A stretch of DNA of 64,000 bases, taken from the NCBI RefSeq assembly GCF_030812215.1, contig NZ_JAUSSG010000001.1:496001-560000 (forward strand), read 5' to 3'. Each line of letters starts with the position of its first letter. Position 1 is the stretch's first letter. The notes under the pieces were generated by a model. That model saw only the letters and a program-made list of their open reading frames with translations. It did not search any database and had not been told where the DNA came from. The translations under genes were made by a program, and so were the position numbers. Of this stretch, positions 44,721-52,273 are shown in pieces. This DNA is from Variovorax boronicumulans (GTDB lineage Bacteria; Pseudomonadota; Gammaproteobacteria; Burkholderiales; Burkholderiaceae_C).

Positions 44721-45266
44721 TCAGTCCGCGCGCAACAGTGCGAGCAGTTCGTCGCGGTGAGGCTGGGTGTCGAGCCAGGCGCGGATGCGGTCCAACTCGT
44801 CGATGCAGTCGTCGCCGTAGCGGCGGCGCAGCGCGACGAGGCGGGCTTCGCGCACCTCCTCGGTCTGCAGGCGCCGCTGCCATCCGTCGGACAGCAGTTC
44901 GTCGAGCCGGCCCGCGAGGCCGCGGCTCACGATGGCGCGCCACTCGCCCGCATCGAACCACAGGTTCTGGCAGGCCACGCAGCGGTCGATGCGGAAATCG
45001 GGGCCGGCGCTCACCCGCAGGCGCTGCATCAGCCGGTCGCACTCGGGGCAGTGCCGCACGGCCGCGATGTCGAACACCTCGATGACTTCGTCGTCGACCG
45101 CATGCGGCACGCGCTTGGGGTCGGCGGCCTTCCAGGCGCGCCAGTCGTCCATGGCCATCACCATGCCCTGGCAATCGCCGCATTGCACGCCCAGCAGCGC
45201 TTCGGCCAGGGCCACGGGCTGCATCGACGCGTGGCCGGTGCAGCTGCACTTCAGGTTCGGGTTCAT
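44721..45266 (-). CDS. Double zinc-ribbon (zf-TFIIB-like) protein
   Basis: This 181-residue protein has two putative zinc ribbons: Cys7, Cys9, Cys29, Cys32, and Cys73, Cys76, Cys96, Cys99. The second reads CPECDRLM...FRIDRCVACQNLWFDAGEW, the zf-TFIIB pattern seen in small bacterial membrane-stress and regulatory proteins. The C-terminal 70 residues are helical and charged. The start overlaps the flotillin stop by four bases (ATGA) and the stop is 12 bases before the ATPase start. It may tether the ATPase to the flotillin scaffold; that is inference. Confidence 0.82.
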   Translation of the reverse strand: MNPNLKCSCTGHASMQPVALAEALLGVQCGDCQGMVMAMDDWRAWKAADPKRVPHAVDDEVIEVFDIAAVRHCPECDRLMQRLRVSAGPDFRIDRCVACQNLWFDAGEWRAIVSRGLAGRLDELLSDGWQRRLQTEEVREARLVALRRRYGDDCIDELDRIRAWLDTQPHRDELLALLRAD

Positions 45267-47449
45267 TGCGCGTTCCCGTTCAATGGACGGAAGGTGGAGA
45301 TCAGGTTCTGCAGCGCCGACTTCTGGGTCTCGGTGCCGTCGGTGGCAATGCGGCTCATCAGCGAGGCGACGCTGAGGTTCTGGATCTCGCCCGAGGAATG
45401 GCCCAGTGCGCCGACGATGTCGCGCAGGTCCTTCACCACGTCACGTTCGCCCGAGAGCTGGTCCTTGAAGGCGACCTGCACGGCCTGGCTCTTGGAAATG
45501 ACGCCGTCGATGCCCTTGCCCACCGAGAGCGAGCGCACGAAGCTGTCGAAGTAGTCGCCCGAACCGCCCACGATGTCGATCTTGGCGTTGGCGAGCGCGG
45601 TGCCCAGCACATCGGCCTGTTCCTTGGCGATGGAAGTCTGCGCATCGATGCCCTTGAGGGTCTCGATGTGCGACTTCTCCAGGCGCATGCGGAACTCTTC
45701 GTGGTCGCGGGTTTCGGGGCTCATCGACTTCATGGCCTCGAACTTCTCGTGCAGGCCCTTGGCCTCGGCGTTGAAGCGGGCTTCGATCACCTGCGCATCG
45801 GCCTGGCCGGACTTGAGCGTGGCCTCGGCATCGGCTGTGCGCACGTTCACGTCGGCGAGGCCGAGCTTTTCCTTGCCGGAGGCTTCGGCGTCGAACTTGG
45901 CGCGCATGCCCGCGGCTTCGGCCTGCGAGCGGGCTTCGATGACCTGCGCGTCGGCCTGGCCGGCCTTGAGGATCGCATCGGCATCGGCCTGGCGCACGTG
46001 CACGTCGGCGAGACCCAGCTTTTCCTTGCCCGACGCTTCGGCCTCGAAAGTGGCCAGGCGCGCCTGCGCGGTGGCGATCTCGACCTTGGCGGCGGCGAGG
46101 CCCGGCGCGGCGGAGAGGGCTTCCATGCCCTCGGCTTCGCGCTTCTTCGATTCGGCGTCGCGCTCGGCCACCTTGAGCTTGGCATCGGCCAGCGTCAGTT
46201 CTTCGGCCGCCTTGTGACGGGCGCGCTTTTCCTGGGTTTCGGCGGCCTTCACGTCGATCACCATCTTCTCGTCGGCCTGGCCCTCGGCCATGATCACGAC
46301 CGACTTCTTGGTGCGCTCGGCCTCGGCCACCACACGCAGTTCCTTGATCGCTTCTTCCTGCTCGGCGACGGTGCGCTCGACCACGATGCGCTCGCGGATC
46401 ACGTCGGCAATCGCCTTCTTCTGCACTTCGACGGCCTTGTCCTTCTCGATGCGCTGCAGCGTCACTTCCTTCTCGCGGTCGACGATCTCGAGGTCGCGGG
46501 CACGCGTGACCTTTTCTTCCTCGATGGCCACCGCGCGCTTGCGGTTGTTCTCGGCCACTTCCTTTTCGCGCTGCACGTTCTCCTGCTGCACCGAGACGGA
46601 TTGCTCGGCCATCAGGCGCGCGGTTTCGGACTTGGTGCGCTCTTCGGACTGGATCTTGGAGGTCTCGGCTTCCTCGCGAGCGCGCACGCTGGCAATTTCG
46701 CGCTGCTGGCGCGCGGTGGCGTCGGCCTGCTGGCGTTCGAGTTCGAGCAGCGCTTCCTGCGTCTCGACGTTCTTCTTCTTGATCTGCATTTCCTCGTTGC
46801 GGCGCAGCTCGTTGGTGCGCACATGCTCGACCGCCGTGAGTTCGGTGATCTTCTTGATGCCCTGCGCATCGAGGATGTTGTTGGCGTCCAGCTCCGACAG
46901 CGGCGTCTGCTCGAGGTAGTCGATGGCGGCGTCTTCGAGCACGTAGCCCGAGAGATCGTTGCCGATCTGGCTGATGATCTGGTCGCGGAAGCCGTCGCGC
47001 GCCTGATAAAGGTCGACGAAGTCCATCGACTTGCCTACGGTCTTGAGCGCCTCGGAGAATTTGGCGGAGAACAGCTCTTCGAGCGTCTCGTGGTTGGAGG
47101 CCCGCGCGCAGCCGATGCCCTGCGCCACCTTGAGCACGTCGTCGGCGGTCTTGTTGACGCGCACAAAGAACTTCACCTTGATGTCCGCGCGGATGTTGTC
47201 GCGGCAGATGAGGCCTTCGTTGCCCGAACGGTCGATCTCGATGGTCTTGACCGAGATGTCCATCAGCTCGGCCTTGTGGATGATCGGGTAGACCATCCGC
47301 CCGGTGAAGGTCACCTCGGGCTCGGCGCGCAGCGTGTTCACGATGAGTGCGTGGCCCTGTTCGATCTTGCGATAGAACTTGGCGAACATCGCGAACAGGC
47401 CGAGGATGACGACGGCCAATATGACCACGGCAAAGATGATGGGCTCCAT
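45263..47449 (-). CDS. YqiK-like flotillin (SPFH/band 7 protein)
   Basis: This 728-residue membrane scaffold protein has one N-terminal transmembrane helix (about 4-22) and an SPFH domain (about 30-200, including VKTIEIDRSGNEGLICRDNI). A long Glu/Ala/Arg-rich coiled coil (about 210-460) follows, then a near-perfect tandem repeat of 51 residues (469-519 and 520-570), and a C-terminal oligomerisation region. Flotillins form ordered membrane domains. E. coli YqiK pairs with YqiJ exactly as here, where the YqiJ-like gene lies 52 bases upstream. E. coli YqiK is about 550 residues, so this one is enlarged. Confidence 0.92.
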   Translation of the reverse strand: MEPIIFAVVILAVVILGLFAMFAKFYRKIEQGHALIVNTLRAEPEVTFTGRMVYPIIHKAELMDISVKTIEIDRSGNEGLICRDNIRADIKVKFFVRVNKTADDVLKVAQGIGCARASNHETLEELFSAKFSEALKTVGKSMDFVDLYQARDGFRDQIISQIGNDLSGYVLEDAAIDYLEQTPLSELDANNILDAQGIKKITELTAVEHVRTNELRRNEEMQIKKKNVETQEALLELERQQADATARQQREIASVRAREEAETSKIQSEERTKSETARLMAEQSVSVQQENVQREKEVAENNRKRAVAIEEEKVTRARDLEIVDREKEVTLQRIEKDKAVEVQKKAIADVIRERIVVERTVAEQEEAIKELRVVAEAERTKKSVVIMAEGQADEKMVIDVKAAETQEKRARHKAAEELTLADAKLKVAERDAESKKREAEGMEALSAAPGLAAAKVEIATAQARLATFEAEASGKEKLGLADVHVRQADADAILKAGQADAQVIEARSQAEAAGMRAKFDAEASGKEKLGLADVNVRTADAEATLKSGQADAQVIEARFNAEAKGLHEKFEAMKSMSPETRDHEEFRMRLEKSHIETLKGIDAQTSIAKEQADVLGTALANAKIDIVGGSGDYFDSFVRSLSVGKGIDGVISKSQAVQVAFKDQLSGERDVVKDLRDIVGALGHSSGEIQNLSVASLMSRIATDGTETQKSALQNLISTFRPLNGNAQ
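45740..46045 (-). repeat. Tandem 153-bp coding duplication in the flotillin gene
   Basis: Two in-frame 153-bp units encode 51 residues each (469-519 and 520-570). Shared blocks are EASGKEKLGLADV and GQADAQVIEAR. The copies differ mainly at degenerate positions and in the last 12 residues, so the duplication is not brand new. It lengthens the coiled-coil rod of the scaffold. Confidence 0.85.
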
Positions 47450-47501
47450 TTTTTCTCCAGAATTGCTTTGAGAGCGGACGAACAGTAAGGGGTGCGCGTG
47501 A

Positions 47502-48146
47502 TCAGACGATGTCTTCGTGCGCCGCGATGAGGTAGCGGCCTGCCACCTCGTCGTATTCGAGGATCAGCGCGTGCGAGCCGCGCTTGAGGGTGTTGGGCGT
47601 GGGCGCCCAGACGCGGATGTTCAGGCTGGCGCCGCGGCGCGAAATTTCGGCACGGCCGTCCTTCTCGTTCACCACGCCGGTGACGACGCGGCAGGCCTGG
47701 CCGACCAGCGCCGCGTTGCTCACGGCCGTGTGGCTCACGAACAGGCCCCGGAGCGGCCGGATCGCGACCGCGGTGACGGGAATGGCGATGGCCGCGCTGG
47801 CAACGAACAGCACCGTACCGGCCACGAGCTTGAGCAGCATCGTCGGCACCAGCGGCAGCAGCCACTCGCCGCCCAGGCAGGAGACGGTCCATGCCACGAG
47901 CACCAGCAGGCTCACGGCCACCGAGAACGGCACGCCGTTGAGGCCGAAGGCCACGACATAGCTCGCGAGCTGGCCGACGTCGCTCGTGTCGCCGTCGGCA
48001 TGGGTCTGCACGTCGACATCGATCCCGCTGCCTTCGATGTCGACCATGCCGAGCACCGCAAGCACCCAATAGATCACCACGACGCCCAACAGCACCGTGT
48101 AGATCGCGGTGGGGTAGCCCACCACCGCATCCATGAAATTGCCCAT
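47502..48146 (-). CDS. YqiJ/NfeD-like membrane protein with OB-fold
   Basis: This 214-residue protein has three hydrophobic segments (about 13-33, 65-90, 95-125) and a C-terminal beta-rich OB-fold domain (about 140-214: LVGQACRVVTGVVNEKDGRAEI...LIAAHEDIV). This is the build of YqiJ and of NfeD proteins, which accompany flotillins in many bacteria and are thought to aid their placement or oligomerisation. The flotillin gene follows by 52 bases. The ATG at 48146 leads directly into the first membrane helix. Confidence 0.86.
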   Translation of the reverse strand: MGNFMDAVVGYPTAIYTVLLGVVVIYWVLAVLGMVDIEGSGIDVDVQTHADGDTSDVGQLASYVVAFGLNGVPFSVAVSLLVLVAWTVSCLGGEWLLPLVPTMLLKLVAGTVLFVASAAIAIPVTAVAIRPLRGLFVSHTAVSNAALVGQACRVVTGVVNEKDGRAEISRRGASLNIRVWAPTPNTLKRGSHALILEYDEVAGRYLIAAHEDIV

Positions 48147-48180
48147 TGATCCTCCCGCGTGCGGGTTGTTGTTCGTTGTT

Positions 48181-48540
48181 CTACTTGCGGCCCGGCTTCC
48201 CTGTGCCGGCGCCCTTCTTTCCACTGCTTGCAAATGCGATCAGGTCGCGCGTGGCCCTCTCCTTGATGGCCAGGCGGTCGTCGGCGGCAAGGCCGTAGCG
48301 CCTTGCCAGGAATTCATAGTCCGCCCCACTGAGCGAGACCGTCAGGCGCGGCCGCTTCGGCTTCGACGTGGTCGCCAGCCCCAGCACCTGGCGAATCTGG
48401 TCGGAGGTGGACACATGCTGCTCGAAAGCCGCGGTACGCACCGCCTCCAGCACGGCCTCCTCCACGTCGAACGCCACCTGGACGGCGCGTATCGCCTCAT
48501 CCGAGCCTTGCCAGCGAACCGGCTTGACCCGCACGTTCAT
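48181..48540 (-). CDS. Tandem ribbon-helix-helix-like protein
   Basis: This 119-residue basic protein has two segments that each look like a strand followed by two helices: RAVQVAFDVEEAVLEAVRTA (about 18-55) and RLTVSLSGADYEFLARRYGL (about 64-105). A Lys/Gly-rich tail follows. The first unit matches the ribbon-helix-helix DNA-binding pattern well, the second less so. The start overlaps the PspA stop as ATGA. A DNA-binding role, possibly at the operon's own palindromic promoter, is inferred; a purely structural role is possible. Confidence 0.6.
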   Translation of the reverse strand: MNVRVKPVRWQGSDEAIRAVQVAFDVEEAVLEAVRTAAFEQHVSTSDQIRQVLGLATTSKPKRPRLTVSLSGADYEFLARRYGLAADDRLAIKERATRDLIAFASSGKKGAGTGKPGRK

Positions 48541-49250
48541 TCGGAAGCCGGTCCGCCCGGGTTGGCCTGGCGGGCGCGGATGCGTTCCATCACCTTGCCG
48601 GTGCGGTCGGCGTCGCTGCCGATGCCCGCGGCGGCCAGCTTCTTCTCGAGCGCCTGGTGGCCCAGTTCGTTCTCGAGCGCCTGGCTGGCGGTCATGCGGT
48701 CGGCCAGGTCTTCATGGCGGGCGCGGATGCGTTCGAGCGATTCACGCGCATTGGCCAGTCGCGAGCCGCCGCTGCCGATGTTCTCGGAGATCGACTGCGT
48801 GGCGCGATAGACGCTCTCGGTGGTCTTGGCGATGCCGATCTCGCGCTCGTGCTCGCGGATGCGCGCCTCGGCCGACTTGATCAGCTCCTTGAGCTTGGAG
48901 ACCTGCAGCGCGTAGGAGGCATGGGCCTTGGCCTGCTCTTCGAGCTCCTGCTCGATGGTGCCGACCTTGGCCGCCACGTCGAGCGCGAGGCCTTCCTGCG
49001 TCTTGTTGAGCGCTTCCACCGCAAGGCCTTCGTAGCGCGCGATCTCGTTCTTCAGGCGCTCGATCTCGCGGGCCGATTGCATCTCCTTGGCCATCACGCC
49101 GGTGAGGTCGCCCTTGGCCTTCTCGATGCTGTGCTTGGCGTCGATGATTTCCTGCTCGTAGATGCGCGTGGCATTGCTGTCGACCACGCTCTCGCCGATT
49201 TCGCGCGCGCTGCCGCGCAGCAGGGTGACAAGCTTCTTGATGACGGTCAT
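48537..49250 (-). CDS. PspA/IM30 (ESCRT-III-like) family protein, YjfJ type
   Basis: This 237-residue coiled-coil protein begins MTVIKKLVTLLRGSAREIGESVVDSNATRIYEQEI, the family's amphipathic membrane-binding start, and continues as long helices rich in Glu, Lys and Ala (about 25-210). PspA proteins polymerise on damaged membranes and limit proton leakage. The DUF2170 partner 12 bases upstream makes it a YjfJ-type member. No pspB, pspC or pspF is present, and no sigma54 promoter is evident, so regulation differs from E. coli PspA. Confidence 0.93.
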   Translation of the reverse strand: MTVIKKLVTLLRGSAREIGESVVDSNATRIYEQEIIDAKHSIEKAKGDLTGVMAKEMQSAREIERLKNEIARYEGLAVEALNKTQEGLALDVAAKVGTIEQELEEQAKAHASYALQVSKLKELIKSAEARIREHEREIGIAKTTESVYRATQSISENIGSGGSRLANARESLERIRARHEDLADRMTASQALENELGHQALEKKLAAAGIGSDADRTGKVMERIRARQANPGGPASE

Positions 49251-49262
49251 GTGGATCTCCGC

Positions 49263-49679
49263 TTAATTCAGGAATTCGGACAGGGCGTCGAGCGCATCGA
49301 GTGCGTTGTCGCTGAGCACGGCCACTTCGCGTGCGACGTCTTCCACGCTCGCATTGCGCCCCAGTGCACCGGTGAGCACGTAGCGGCCATCGACGCGGCC
49401 GAAAGACGACAGGGGCACGGACGGGTTGAGGTCGAGCAGCGATTCGAGCAGCTCGGTGCGGCGCTCGGGCTTCACTTCGTCTTCGGTCCAGAGATAGCAG
49501 ATGCAGATGATCTGCATGTCGGAACTGGTAATAAAGATAGGCAGCTCGTCGCGCCCCTCGATGCTCACCTGGACCACGGGCGTGCTGCCCGGAATGGGTT
49601 GCAGCTGCACCGGCAGCCCACCCATTGCGGCGCCGGCCAGCGCATCGAGGCCTCTGAGTTGATCGAGCAGTGATTGCAT
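49263..49679 (-). CDS. DUF2170 (YjfI-like) protein, first gene of the envelope operon
   Basis: This 138-residue soluble protein has ELPIFITSSDMQIICICYLWTEDEV, PLSSFGRVDGRYVLTGALG and SDNALDALDALSEFL, the conserved blocks of DUF2170. In E. coli, yjfI precedes the PspA homologue yjfJ, as here. The biochemical role is unknown, and a PspA adaptor is suggested by fixed neighbourhood. AAGGAGAG stands ahead of the ATG at 49679, and the promoter is about 50 bases upstream. The longer frame to 49808 crosses the promoter and is not used. Confidence 0.85.
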   Translation of the reverse strand: MQSLLDQLRGLDALAGAAMGGLPVQLQPIPGSTPVVQVSIEGRDELPIFITSSDMQIICICYLWTEDEVKPERRTELLESLLDLNPSVPLSSFGRVDGRYVLTGALGRNASVEDVAREVAVLSDNALDALDALSEFLN

Positions 49680-49731
49680 ACCTCTCCTTGTGGTTGAAAC
49701 CGTTGGAAGCGAGCGGTGCTTCGATGGATTC

Positions 49732-49760
49732 ACTATAGGTGTGCCGACATAACATGTCAA
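49732..49760 (-). promoter_or_regulatory. Sigma70 promoter of the nine-gene operon
   Basis: On the minus strand, TTGACA (49760-49755) and TATAGT (49737-49732) are separated by exactly 17 bases, with an A/T-rich stretch upstream (AAAAGAAAATTTT). This is nearly consensus and predicts a start near 49725, about 45 bases before the DUF2170 ATG. Confidence 0.85.
49746..49758. promoter_or_regulatory. 13-bp palindrome inside the operon promoter
   Basis: GACAT-AAC-ATGTC overlaps the -35 box and the upstream part of the spacer. A protein bound here would block polymerase. A repressor of the operon is the simplest reading, since the promoter would otherwise be strong. The operon's own ribbon-helix-helix protein is a candidate. 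Confidence 0.6.
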
Positions 49761-49819
49761 AAATTTTCTTTTCGCCGACCCATGACTTTCGGCACTGGCG
49801 TGCTTCATAGAATCCGCCG

Positions 49820-50251
49820 ATGCGCAGCCCCACCTCCCCTGTCATCACGACCGCCACGCAGGAAGAGGTCCGAAGCGGCGTGCTCGGCCGGCACCTGCGT
49901 CAGTTCAACTACGGCTTCGTCGGCGAGTACCCCGAGTCGCAGCCGGTATGGCTCAACGCCAAGGGCGCGAATGGAGAACTGGTCGGAGGATTGCGCGGCT
50001 ACGTCTTCCTGTATTGGCTGCGCATCGATGTCCTCTGGATCGCGGAGGCCGCGCGTGGACAAGGACTGGGCACGCGCGTGCTTGCCGAAGCCGAGGCGCG
50101 CGCCAGGAACCTGGGCGCGCACAGCGCCGCGCTCGAAACCTTCGAATGGCAGGCGCGAGGCTTCTACATCAAGCAGGGTTACGAGGAATACGGGCGCATC
50201 GACGACTATGTCAAAGGCTTCTATCTCGCCTCGATGAAGAAGAAGCTCTGA
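49820..50251 (+). CDS. GNAT-family N-acetyltransferase
   Basis: This 143-residue protein has the acetyl-CoA binding motif A in IDVLWIAEAARGQGLGTRVLAEAEARARNLG (Arg/Gln-x-x-Gly-x-Gly/Ala) and the motif B segment LETFEWQARGFYIKQGYEEYGRI. The sequence is of the GNAT subgroup with FVGEYPESQPVW near the start. It is divergent from the envelope operon (140 bases between starts) but shares no evident function with it. The acceptor amine is unknown. Confidence 0.88.
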   Translation: MRSPTSPVITTATQEEVRSGVLGRHLRQFNYGFVGEYPESQPVWLNAKGANGELVGGLRGYVFLYWLRIDVLWIAEAARGQGLGTRVLAEAEARARNLGAHSAALETFEWQARGFYIKQGYEEYGRIDDYVKGFYLASMKKKL

Positions 50252-50300
50252 AGCAGCTCGCGTCGTCTGTAAAAACAACGCCGTCTCGACCGGGCCAGCG

Positions 50301-51176
50301 TCAGTGCCCTTCCCCCGTACGCTCCCCATCCGGTCCCCGGTTCAATTCCAGGCGGTAGGCCAGCGCGATGAAGAGGCTCTGCGCCAAGCCGATCGTGCTG
50401 GTGAGCGAGCGAAACCCGAAGGTGGTGCTCTCCTGCACGAACAGTGCAGCCTGGGCAAGTTCCGACAACGGGCTCAAGCGGCTGTCGGTGATCGCGATGA
50501 TGCGAGCCCCGCGCACCTGTGCGCTGCGCAAGACGTCCAGCGTCTCCGGCGCATAAGGCGGAAACGAAACCGCCAGCAGCACATCGCCCTGGCGCAGCGA
50601 CCGCAGCTGGCCTTCCTGCATGCCGCCCAGTCCGTCGACCAGCTGGATGCGCTTGTCGGTGTGCTGCAGCGCGTAGTCCAAATAGGCCGCAACCGGGAAC
50701 GAACGGCGCATGCCGAGAAGCCAGATCGATTCCGCCTCGGCCAGCAGTTCGACCGCCTTGTCCAGGTCGCTTTGCGCGAGGGTGTCGATGAGCTCTTGGA
50801 TGCCGCCGATGCTGCCCTTGAGGAACTCCTGCGCGATGTCGACGCTGATCAGCGGTGCACCCGTCTGGATCACGTCACGGATGCGCGCCTGGTAGTTGCG
50901 GTCTGGCGCCAGTTGCTGGGCGATGGCTTCGCGAAACAGCTTCTGCATCTCGGTGAACCCCGAGAAGCCGAAGTGCTTGGCAAAGCGCACGACGGCCGAA
51001 GGCTGCACGCCGCAGGCGGCCGCCACGTCCTGGATGCCTTCGAGGCCGAGGCGGCCGTGGTGCGCCTCGATGTACTTTCCGATCAGCTTCAGCTGCTTGC
51101 TCAGGTCCTTGTATTCGCTTTCCAGGGCCTTGAGAAACTGCTCGACGGAAGTTGCGGAAGGGGCTGCAGTGGTCAT
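50301..51176 (-). CDS. RpiR-family regulator, probable inositol repressor
   Basis: This 291-residue protein has an N-terminal RpiR HTH (about 15-95: LKLIGKYIEAHHGRLGLEGIQDVAAACGVQPSAVVRFAKHFGF) and a C-terminal SIS sugar-phosphate-binding domain (about 130-270: LLGMRRSFPVAAYLDYAL, DVLLAVSFPPYAPETL). RpiR members regulate inositol genes in several proteobacteria (IolR). It lies 46 bases downstream of two dehydrogenase genes of the inositol locus. An intermediate such as a phosphorylated inositol derivative would be the natural ligand. The ATG at 51176 leaves a normal N terminus. Confidence 0.9.
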   Translation of the reverse strand: MTTAAPSATSVEQFLKALESEYKDLSKQLKLIGKYIEAHHGRLGLEGIQDVAAACGVQPSAVVRFAKHFGFSGFTEMQKLFREAIAQQLAPDRNYQARIRDVIQTGAPLISVDIAQEFLKGSIGGIQELIDTLAQSDLDKAVELLAEAESIWLLGMRRSFPVAAYLDYALQHTDKRIQLVDGLGGMQEGQLRSLRQGDVLLAVSFPPYAPETLDVLRSAQVRGARIIAITDSRLSPLSELAQAALFVQESTTFGFRSLTSTIGLAQSLFIALAYRLELNRGPDGERTGEGH

Positions 51177-51222
51177 GAGGTCAGGATACCAAGTGCATCC
51201 ACCGCTCGCCTGTCTCCCGCGC

Positions 51223-52260
51223 TCAAAGCATCTCGACCTGGCCGCTGCGCAGCGACTTGGTGATGGCCAGGCCGATGCGCGTGGCCTCGGTGGCATCCGA
51301 CAGCGTGAGGTCCAGCGCCGCTTCGCCGCGGCAGGCGGCGACGAAGGCGTTCATCTCGTGCACGAAGGCATCGCCGAAGCGCTCGAAGAAGTCGGCCGTC
51401 GAGGCGTGCCGCACGCCGTGGCTGTCGCTGGTGACCACGCGGTCGCGCTCGGCACCGTGGCCGATCAGGAGCTTGCCGCCGGTGCCGATCACCTCGGTCT
51501 GTGTTTCATGGCCATGCGCAAAAGTGCGCGAGGCGTAGAACACCGCACGCCCGCCGCCTTCGAAATCCACCATGGCCAGGCCGTTGTCCACGTCCGCATG
51601 CTCGGCGAGGCCGGGATGCATGGCGATGGTGCCGGTGGCGAAGGCGCGCACCGCGCGCGGGTTGCCTAGCATCCAGCGCGCCAGGTCGATGTCATGCACG
51701 CTGCAGTCCATGAAGATGCCGCCGGACTGCGCCGCGTACCGCACGAAGAAGCCCGAGGGATCGTTCATGTCGCAGGTCTGCGAGCGCACGAGAAAGGGCC
51801 GGCCGATGGCGCCCTGGCGCATGTCGTCGTGCGCGCGGCGGTAGCTGGCATCGAACCGGCGCACGAAGCCGACCATGGCCACGCGGTCCGGATGGCGCGC
51901 GGCCACGGCTTCGACGCGCTCGCAGTCGGCGACGTCGAGCGCCAGCGGCTTCTCGACAAAGACGTGCTTGCCCGCCTCGAGCGCCGCGATGGTCTGCTCG
52001 GCATGCAGCGCGGTGGGTGTGACCAGCACGATCGCATCGACATCCGGTGCATGGATCATGCGGTCGAAGTCGCTCGTGGTCTGCTCGATGCCCAGTTCGG
52101 TGCGGGCTTCTTCGAGCTCCGAAGGAACGGGGCTGCAGGCCCAGACCAGCCGCGCGTTGCGGATGCGGAAGGCGAGGTTCTCGGCGTGGCGGCGCCCGAG
52201 CCGGCCGAGGCCGGCGATGCCGATGCGAAGCGGGGGTGTGCGGGAGGTGGTGTTGCTCAT
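51223..52260 (-). CDS. Gfo/Idh/MocA-family dehydrogenase, probably inositol dehydrogenase
   Basis: This 345-residue protein has a Rossmann start GIAGLGRLGRRHAENLAF, the EKP motif in HVFVEKPLALDVADC with the catalytic Lys, and a later DCSVHDIDLARWMLG with the Asp-x3-His pair. These are the family's inositol-dehydrogenase-like features. It may act on scyllo-inositol or another isomer, complementing its neighbour. It starts 13 bases after the stop of that gene. NAD or NADP use is not decided by the sequence. Confidence 0.85.
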   Translation of the reverse strand: MSNTTSRTPPLRIGIAGLGRLGRRHAENLAFRIRNARLVWACSPVPSELEEARTELGIEQTTSDFDRMIHAPDVDAIVLVTPTALHAEQTIAALEAGKHVFVEKPLALDVADCERVEAVAARHPDRVAMVGFVRRFDASYRRAHDDMRQGAIGRPFLVRSQTCDMNDPSGFFVRYAAQSGGIFMDCSVHDIDLARWMLGNPRAVRAFATGTIAMHPGLAEHADVDNGLAMVDFEGGGRAVFYASRTFAHGHETQTEVIGTGGKLLIGHGAERDRVVTSDSHGVRHASTADFFERFGDAFVHEMNAFVAACRGEAALDLTLSDATEATRIGLAITKSLRSGQVEML

Positions 52261-52273
52261 CGAGGTGTCCCGG

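Noticed and set aside
41703..45554. Plus-strand open frame of 1283 codons
   Set aside because: It lies opposite the ATPase and zinc-ribbon genes, whose domains are clear. The plus-strand translation has no family features.
49680..49819. Possible sigma54/PspF-type promoter for the pspA operon
   Set aside because: No TGGCAC-N5-TTGC pattern is present on the minus strand, while a near-consensus sigma70 promoter is.
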